A program made the translations under genes and the position numbers. Under the pieces are notes generated by a model, which was not told where the DNA came from, did no database searches, and was given only the letters and a program-made list of their open reading frames with translations. Shown one piece after another: positions 5,861 through 10,133 of a DNA stretch of 10,133 nucleotides (positions are counted from its first letter, which is position 1; every line of letters begins with the position of its first letter). The stretch is from JBFKUL01 sp041635755 (GTDB taxonomy: Bacteria > Pseudomonadota > Gammaproteobacteria > Burkholderiales > SG8-39): assembly GCA_041635755.1 (NCBI GenBank), contig JBFKUL010000089.1, forward strand, positions 1 to 10,133. The letters are read 5' to 3'.

Positions 5861-8518
5861 CTATTCGCCGAACACCGACTTCCATAGCGCGCGTACGCCC
5901 TGCGCGTGCACCTCGACCTGCTCGCCCGGCACGCGGGCGAACTGGGCACCTTTCAGTCGCAGGGTGTGCTGGACGCGGCGGAACTCCCGATAGGCCTCGC
6001 GCGCGCCCTGGGCGAGCTCAGCGGGGATCAGACCGAGCTCGGCCGACATGCCGAGCAGCGCAATATTGCCCAGATTGCCGGTGAGCGTCGGATGCGCGTG
6101 CGAATGCGCGAGAACGAGGAATTGGACGACGAACTCGAGATCGACCATGCCGCCGCGGCCGTGCTTGACGTCGAACAGACCGGATCGATTCGGGTGGCCC
6201 TCGAACATCTTCTGTCGCATCGCCAGCACATCCTTGGCCAGCTTGGCCGGGTCGCGCGGCTGGCGCAGGATGCGCTCGCGGATTGCCTCGAAGGCATCGC
6301 CCACCCGCTGGTCGCCGGCGCAGTAGCGCGCCCGCGTCAGTGCTTGATGCTCCCAGGTCCAGGCGTCCTTTTCCTGGTAGCGCTCGAATGCGGCGAGCGA
6401 GGACACCATCAGCCCGGCGTCACCGCTCGGCCGCAGCCGCAAGTCGGTTTCGAACAGCACCCCCGATGAGGTCCGGCTGTTGAGCCAGTTGTTGAAGCGT
6501 TGCGCGAAGCGCGAATAGACCTCTATCGCCTGCTCGTGCGGATCGTCGAACAGAAAGACGATATCCAGGTCGGAGACGTAACCGAGCTCCTTTCCGCCCA
6601 GCTTGCCGTAGCCGATCACGGCGAAACGCGGCGCGTCCTCGCGGTGGCGATTGCGCGTCTGAGACCAGGCAAGCCCGAGCGCGGCCTCGAGCGCGAGATC
6701 GGCGAGCGCCGATAGGTGATCGGCGAGCTTCTCGATGGTGAGCAGTCCGGCGAGGTCCTGCGCCAACAGACGGAACACCTGCGCCTGGTGCTGCTCGCGC
6801 AGCTCGTTCATCTGGCGCTCGGTGTCGCCGGCGTGGTCGGCGAGCCGCTGGTGCAGGCTGCGCGCGAAGGCCGGCCAGTCGGGCGGCGCGTACAGCACGC
6901 GGTCATCGAGCAGCTCGTCGAGCAGCAATGGGTGCGTGGTGACGAATTGCGCCGCCCAGCTCGATGCCGAGATCATGCCCGCGACGCGCTCGAGCGCCTG
7001 GGGGTTTTCGGCCAGTAGCGCGAGATAGGCGGCGCGACGCGCGACCGCTTCGATCAGATCGAGGCCGCGCGCGAGCGTGATGTCGGGCTCGGGCGTGGCG
7101 CCCGCCGCCGAGACCAGTTCAGGCATCAGGGCGCGAATGCGCTTTTTCGAGTCCTCCGGCAGCTGCCCATAGCGTTGGCTGGAACGCAGCGCCGCCAGAC
7201 GCGCCGCGCTCGCCGGCGGATCCGCATAGCCTTTTCCGGCGAGCCGCTCGGCAACCGCCTCGGCGTCGTCGTTCCAGTAATCGCCTGCGGCGCTCGGCGT
7301 GTTTTCCGCGAATACCGCGTTGAAATGCCGCGTGACGGCGTCGCGCATCAGTGCGAGACGTGCCGCGAAAGCATCCCAGGTCTCGAACCCGCACATCGCG
7401 GCAACGCGTCCGCGATCTTCCGCGCTTTCGGGCAGCGTATGGATCTGGGCGTCGTCCAGGTACTGCAGGCGGTGCTCGAGCATGCGCAGGAACACGTAGG
7501 CCTCCGAAAGCTCGTGCTGTGCGGGCGGCGGCAGCAGCCGGCGCTCAGCGAGGCGCGCGAGCACTTCGAGCGTCGGGCGAACCGCAAGCTCCGGGTCGCG
7601 CCCGCCGCGCACCAGCTGCAGCGCCTGCGCAATGAACTCGATCTCGCGGATGCCGCCGGGCCCGAGCTTGATGTGCTCGGCCAGCTCGCGCCGGGCGACC
7701 TCGCGCCGCACTTCGCCGTGCAGGCGTCGCATCGCCGTGAGCGTCGCGAAATCGAGGTACTTGCGGAATACGAACGGCCGCACCACCGCGGCGAGCGCAT
7801 CGCACGCTGCTTCATCGCCCGTGACCGCGCGCGCCTTGATCCACGCATAACGCTCCCATTCGCGACCCTGCGCGACGAAATAGGTCTCGAGCGCGTCAAG
7901 GCTCGCCGCGATCGGTCCGGACTCGCCGTAGGGGCGCAGGCGCATGTCGACGCGGAACACGAAGCCGTCCTCGGTCACCTCGCCCAGGAGCGCGATCAGC
8001 CGCTTGCCGACGCGCGTAAAGAATTCGTGGTGCGAGATCGAGCGTGCGCCGCCGGTTTCGCCTTCGCTCGGGTAGACGAACACCAGGTCGATGTCCGACG
8101 ACACGTTGAGCTCGCGGCCGCCGAGCTTGCCCATGCCGATCACGAGCAGCGGCAGCTCGCGGCCATCGGCGCCGCACGGTGCGCCGAACTCGGCGGCCAG
8201 CCGCGTGTGAGCCCAGCGGAGCGCGCAAGCGATGGTCTGCTCCGCGAGATCACTCATCGCGCCGCAAACTTCGGCCAGATCGGCGGTGCCCGCCAGGTCG
8301 CGCGCCATGGTTCGAAGAAGCACGCGCTGGCGCAAACGGCGCAGCCGGCGCTTGAGCGCGGCCTCGTCCTCCGCATCGGCGCCGGCAAGCGCATCGACCA
8401 TCGCTTCGCGGCTGAATCGCGCGCCGGCTTCGAGCTCGGTAGCGAGCTCCGGGCGCGCATCGAGCAGTCGCAGCGCGAAGCGCGAGCGCGCGAGTGGCTC
8501 CGGGAGCTTGACGCTCAT
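5861..8518 (-). CDS. glnE: Bifunctional glutamine synthetase adenylyltransferase/adenylyl-removing enzyme
   Basis: GlnE, 885 residues, adenylylates glutamine synthetase (inactivating it) and removes the AMP, under control of PII (GlnB) and glutamine; it is cytosolic. Two nucleotidyltransferase domains are visible. The N-terminal adenylyl-removing domain has GMGKLGGRELNVSSDIDL (about 128-145; Asp142, Asp144). The C-terminal adenylyltransferase domain has GYGKLGGKELGYVSDLDI (636-653; Asp650, Asp652). Each is followed by its arginine motif (VDMRLRPYGESGP; TDLRLRPSGDAG) and a helical region, and the GPGGIREIEF and GRGGMVDLEF blocks are present. Both active sites look intact. It is slightly shorter than E. 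coli GlnE (946 residues), with the missing part at the N-terminus. The start is ATG at 8518, preceded by GGTGAG about 5 bases upstream. It is transcribed alone, divergent from the YhdP-type gene and convergent with the DUF3047 gene. Confidence 0.97.
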   Translation of the reverse strand: MSVKLPEPLARSRFALRLLDARPELATELEAGARFSREAMVDALAGADAEDEAALKRRLRRLRQRVLLRTMARDLAGTADLAEVCGAMSDLAEQTIACALRWAHTRLAAEFGAPCGADGRELPLLVIGMGKLGGRELNVSSDIDLVFVYPSEGETGGARSISHHEFFTRVGKRLIALLGEVTEDGFVFRVDMRLRPYGESGPIAASLDALETYFVAQGREWERYAWIKARAVTGDEAACDALAAVVRPFVFRKYLDFATLTAMRRLHGEVRREVARRELAEHIKLGPGGIREIEFIAQALQLVRGGRDPELAVRPTLEVLARLAERRLLPPPAQHELSEAYVFLRMLEHRLQYLDDAQIHTLPESAEDRGRVAAMCGFETWDAFAARLALMRDAVTRHFNAVFAENTPSAAGDYWNDDAEAVAERLAGKGYADPPASAARLAALRSSQRYGQLPEDSKKRIRALMPELVSAAGATPEPDITLARGLDLIEAVARRAAYLALLAENPQALERVAGMISASSWAAQFVTTHPLLLDELLDDRVLYAPPDWPAFARSLHQRLADHAGDTERQMNELREQHQAQVFRLLAQDLAGLLTIEKLADHLSALADLALEAALGLAWSQTRNRHREDAPRFAVIGYGKLGGKELGYVSDLDIVFLFDDPHEQAIEVYSRFAQRFNNWLNSRTSSGVLFETDLRLRPSGDAGLMVSSLAAFERYQEKDAWTWEHQALTRARYCAGDQRVGDAFEAIRERILRQPRDPAKLAKDVLAMRQKMFEGHPNRSGLFDVKHGRGGMVDLEFVVQFLVLAHSHAHPTLTGNLGNIALLGMSAELGLIPAELAQGAREAYREFRRVQHTLRLKGAQFARVPGEQVEVHAQGVRALWKSVFGE

Positions 8519-8744
8519 GGTCGCTCACCCACGCGCACGGCGTCCATTCGCCTGCCCGCGCGAAGTGCGTTTTGTCGCTCGCCCTCCCGGAGGACGTTTT
8601 CTCGATTGGGTACGGGCATTTACGGTTAGAATGAAGCGGCGTTTTCTAGACTGGCCGCCGCGTCCGCTGAGAACTTTTTGGGCGCACGTGGCCCTAATCG
8701 CCGGGCCGCGCGTTAACACCAATAAGGAAGCGCCGGCTGCCGCG

Positions 8745-8781
8745 CCCGGATCCCGCACGAACTTCGGCTTCCCGGATCCCG
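8745..8781. repeat. 11-bp direct repeat pair CCCGGATCCCG
   Basis: CCCGGATCCCG occurs exactly at 8745-8755 and 8771-8781, 26 bp apart start to start, about 47-83 bp upstream of the YhdP-type ATG. Each copy contains the palindrome GGATCC. The spacing is close to two and a half helical turns, so the copies would face roughly opposite sides of the DNA. They may be paired protein sites or just low-complexity GC sequence. Confidence 0.55.
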
Positions 8782-8807
8782 GGTCCTTCACAATTGCAGG
8801 CCGAAGT
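8761..8807. repeat. 8-bp inverted repeat with 31-bp spacer
   Basis: ACTTCGGC (8761-8768) and GCCGAAGT (8800-8807) are exact reverse complements, and the spacer contains the second CCCGGATCCCG copy plus a CCCGGG palindrome. In the yhdP leader RNA this could form a stem just ahead of the start codon at 8828. It has no T-run and so is not an intrinsic terminator. Confidence 0.4.
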
Positions 8808-8827
8808 GTGGGGTAACGCCAGGCACG

Positions 8828-10133
8828 ATGCAAACCGACGTCGAATCCAGCCCGCCGGCGGCGCGTAGCACGCGCCTGCGACGAAGTCTGCGTGCCGTGG
8901 GGCCGTGGCTGCGACCTTTCGAGGCGCTCACGTGGGCGTTGCTGTTCGTGGTGGCCGGGCTGTTCATTGCATTGCGCTATTGGGTGCTGCCCGACATCGA
9001 GCGCTACCGGCCGGAGATCGTCAACGTGATCTCGGGCGCGATCGGCATGCCGGTGCGCATCGGCGCCGTCAGCGCCAGCTGGGAGGGGCTGCGCCCTCAG
9101 GTGGACCTGACCGATCTGCGGATCTACGATCACGACGGGCGCGAGGTGCTGGCGTTGCCGTCGGTCCAGAACATCGTGGCCTGGCGCTCGCTGGCGCGCG
9201 GCGAGCTGCGCCTGCACGCACTCACGATCGACGGCCCGCGCCTGGCGATAAGGCGCAGCAAGGCCGGCACGCTGTTCGTCGCCGGCATGCGGCTCGATCC
9301 GGACACCGGCGAGGGCAAGTTCGCCGACTGGATCCTCGGTCAGCGCGAGATCGTGGTGCGCAACGCCGAAATCGAGTGGCAGGACGAGTTGCGCGATGCG
9401 CCGCTGCTGGCGCTGCGCGCGCTCAATTTTCGTCTGCGCAACGAAGGCGAGGAGCATTCGATCGGACTTACCGCGCACCCGCCCGCCGAGCTCGGCTCGA
9501 CGCTCGATGTGCGCGCCGAGCTTTTCGGCGAGAGCGCCATGCGACCCTCGGCCTGGAACGGCCAGGTGTACGCGGAGCTTGGCTATACGAATCTCGCGGG
9601 CTGGCGCGCGTGGATCGACTACCCTGCCGAAGTGCGCAGCGGCGAGGGTGCGCTGCGCGTGTGGGTGACGCTTGGCGAGGGCAAGCTACAGCGCGCGACG
9701 GTCGACCTCGCATTGAGCAATGTTTCGGCGCGGCTCGCCAGCGACTTGCCGCAACTCGAGCTCGCTTCATTGCACGGTCGGTTGCAGGGTCGGCGCAGCG
9801 GGCGCGGCTACGAGCTCTCTGGAAGCGAGCTCGCGCTCACGCCGGTGCAAGGCACGCCGTTGCGACCCGCGAGCTTCCATTTGAGCTACGAACCCGCGAT
9901 GGGGGGCGAGCTCGAGCGCGGCGCGCTGAGCGCCCGCCGGGTCGAGCTCGAGCCGTTGGCTCAGCTTGCGGAGTTCCTGCCGTTTCCCGCGGAGCCAAGG
10001 AACGTGCTTGCCGAGCTCGCGCCCAAGGGGACTTTGCTCGAGGTCAAGTTCGACTGGAGCGGTCCGCTCGGCGGCGATCCGCAGTTCATCGGGCGCGCAC
10101 GTTTCGAAGCGCTTGCCATGCAAGCCCGCGGCA
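8828..10133 (+). CDS. yhdP: YhdP family protein (DUF3971/AsmA-like), 3' end missing
   Basis: The first 435 residues of a large YhdP-type (TIGR02099/DUF3971) envelope protein; family members exceed 1200 residues, so most of the gene lies to the right. In E. coli, YhdP is one of the AsmA-like proteins implicated in moving phospholipids between the inner and outer membranes. A basic cytosolic N-terminus (RLRRSLR, 16-22) precedes a single transmembrane helix at about 32-52, orienting the rest to the periplasm. Then comes the family signature VLPDIERYRPEIVN (53-66), GMPVRIGAVSASWEGLRP (73-90) and DLTDLRIYD (93-101). Beta-rich repeats follow, as in a bridge-like lipid-transfer groove. The start is ATG at 8828, with a weak AGG four bases upstream. 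The open frame runs to the window edge without a stop. Its divergence from glnE is an arrangement I recall from betaproteobacteria. Confidence 0.92.
   Translation, partial: MQTDVESSPPAARSTRLRRSLRAVGPWLRPFEALTWALLFVVAGLFIALRYWVLPDIERYRPEIVNVISGAIGMPVRIGAVSASWEGLRPQVDLTDLRIYDHDGREVLALPSVQNIVAWRSLARGELRLHALTIDGPRLAIRRSKAGTLFVAGMRLDPDTGEGKFADWILGQREIVVRNAEIEWQDELRDAPLLALRALNFRLRNEGEEHSIGLTAHPPAELGSTLDVRAELFGESAMRPSAWNGQVYAELGYTNLAGWRAWIDYPAEVRSGEGALRVWVTLGEGKLQRATVDLALSNVSARLASDLPQLELASLHGRLQGRRSGRGYELSGSELALTPVQGTPLRPASFHLSYEPAMGGELERGALSARRVELEPLAQLAEFLPFPAEPRNVLAELAPKGTLLEVKFDWSGPLGGDPQFIGRARFEALAMQARG

Larger units (their letters stand above)
8519..8827. promoter_or_regulatory. Divergent glnE / yhdP intergenic region
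   Basis: This 309-bp stretch holds no supported gene and separates two divergent starts, so it should carry both promoters. The best -10 candidate is TAGAAT on the plus strand (8627-8632), with TTGGGT at 8606-8611 as a poor -35 at only 15 bp. A near-perfect GC palindrome, CCTCCCGGAGG, lies at 8583-8593. CGTTTT occurs three times (8568, 8595, 8640). An 11-bp direct repeat and an 8-bp inverted repeat lie nearer the YhdP start. No sigma-54 (GG-N10-GC type) site was recognised with confidence. Confidence 0.5.

Noticed and set aside
7175..8629. Open plus-strand frame of 484 codons antisense to glnE
   Set aside because: It is Arg/Ala-rich with no recognisable motif and mirrors glnE, whose domains are complete. 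Long antisense frames are expected in DNA this GC-rich.
8631..8816. Possible 61-codon plus-strand ORF (MKRRFLDW...) upstream of yhdP
   Set aside because: It has no Shine-Dalgarno, its ATG overlaps the TAGAAT box, and the peptide resembles nothing known to me.
8525..9478. 317-codon minus-strand frame antisense to yhdP
   Set aside because: It overlaps the clear YhdP N-terminal signature on the other strand and has no domain features.

Overview
The window is GC-rich chromosomal DNA carrying ordinary housekeeping genes. Gene content and order point to a betaproteobacterium of the Burkholderiales/Rhodocyclales/Nitrosomonadales type. The markers are a DUF3047 lipoprotein, an ilvE–zf-CHCC–waaF gene order, and glnE divergent from a YhdP-type gene. 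The genus cannot be named from sequence alone. There is no mobile element, phage, CRISPR array, tRNA or rRNA.

Left block (1-4953, all minus strand; transcription runs from 4953 towards 1). Six genes follow one another: ilvE (branched-chain aminotransferase), a 66-residue zf-CHCC zinc-finger protein, waaF (LPS heptosyltransferase II), an NTF2/SnoaL-like protein, a YheT-family alpha/beta hydrolase, and a phosphomannomutase/phosphoglucomutase (AlgC-like) cut by the left edge. The ilvE/zinc-finger and YheT/algC pairs overlap by 4 bp (ATGA), and the other gaps are 21, 47 and 76 bp. This looks like one operon, or two if the perfect 10-bp hairpin at 2170-2198 terminates transcription. WaaF and AlgC both serve envelope polysaccharide synthesis: AlgC-type enzymes make mannose-1-P and glucose-1-P for LPS and exopolysaccharide, and WaaF adds the second inner-core heptose.

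Middle (4954-5830). A 61-bp AT-richer spacer separates ilvE from a divergent plus-strand gene for a probable DUF3047 lipoprotein. That gene runs convergently into glnE across a 30-bp GC-only-like spacer.

Right block (5861-10133). glnE (minus) encodes the two-domain glutamine synthetase adenylyltransferase/adenylyl-removing enzyme, with both nucleotidyltransferase motifs intact. A 309-bp divergent regulatory region with short direct and inverted repeats separates it from a plus-strand YhdP/AsmA-like gene that leaves the window on the right.

No new defence, mobile or biosynthetic system was found. The points worth a second look are modest: two ATGA-coupled gene pairs of unrelated function, the orphan zf-CHCC protein, a non-ATG start for the YheT gene, the hairpin before it, and the repeats between glnE and the YhdP gene.
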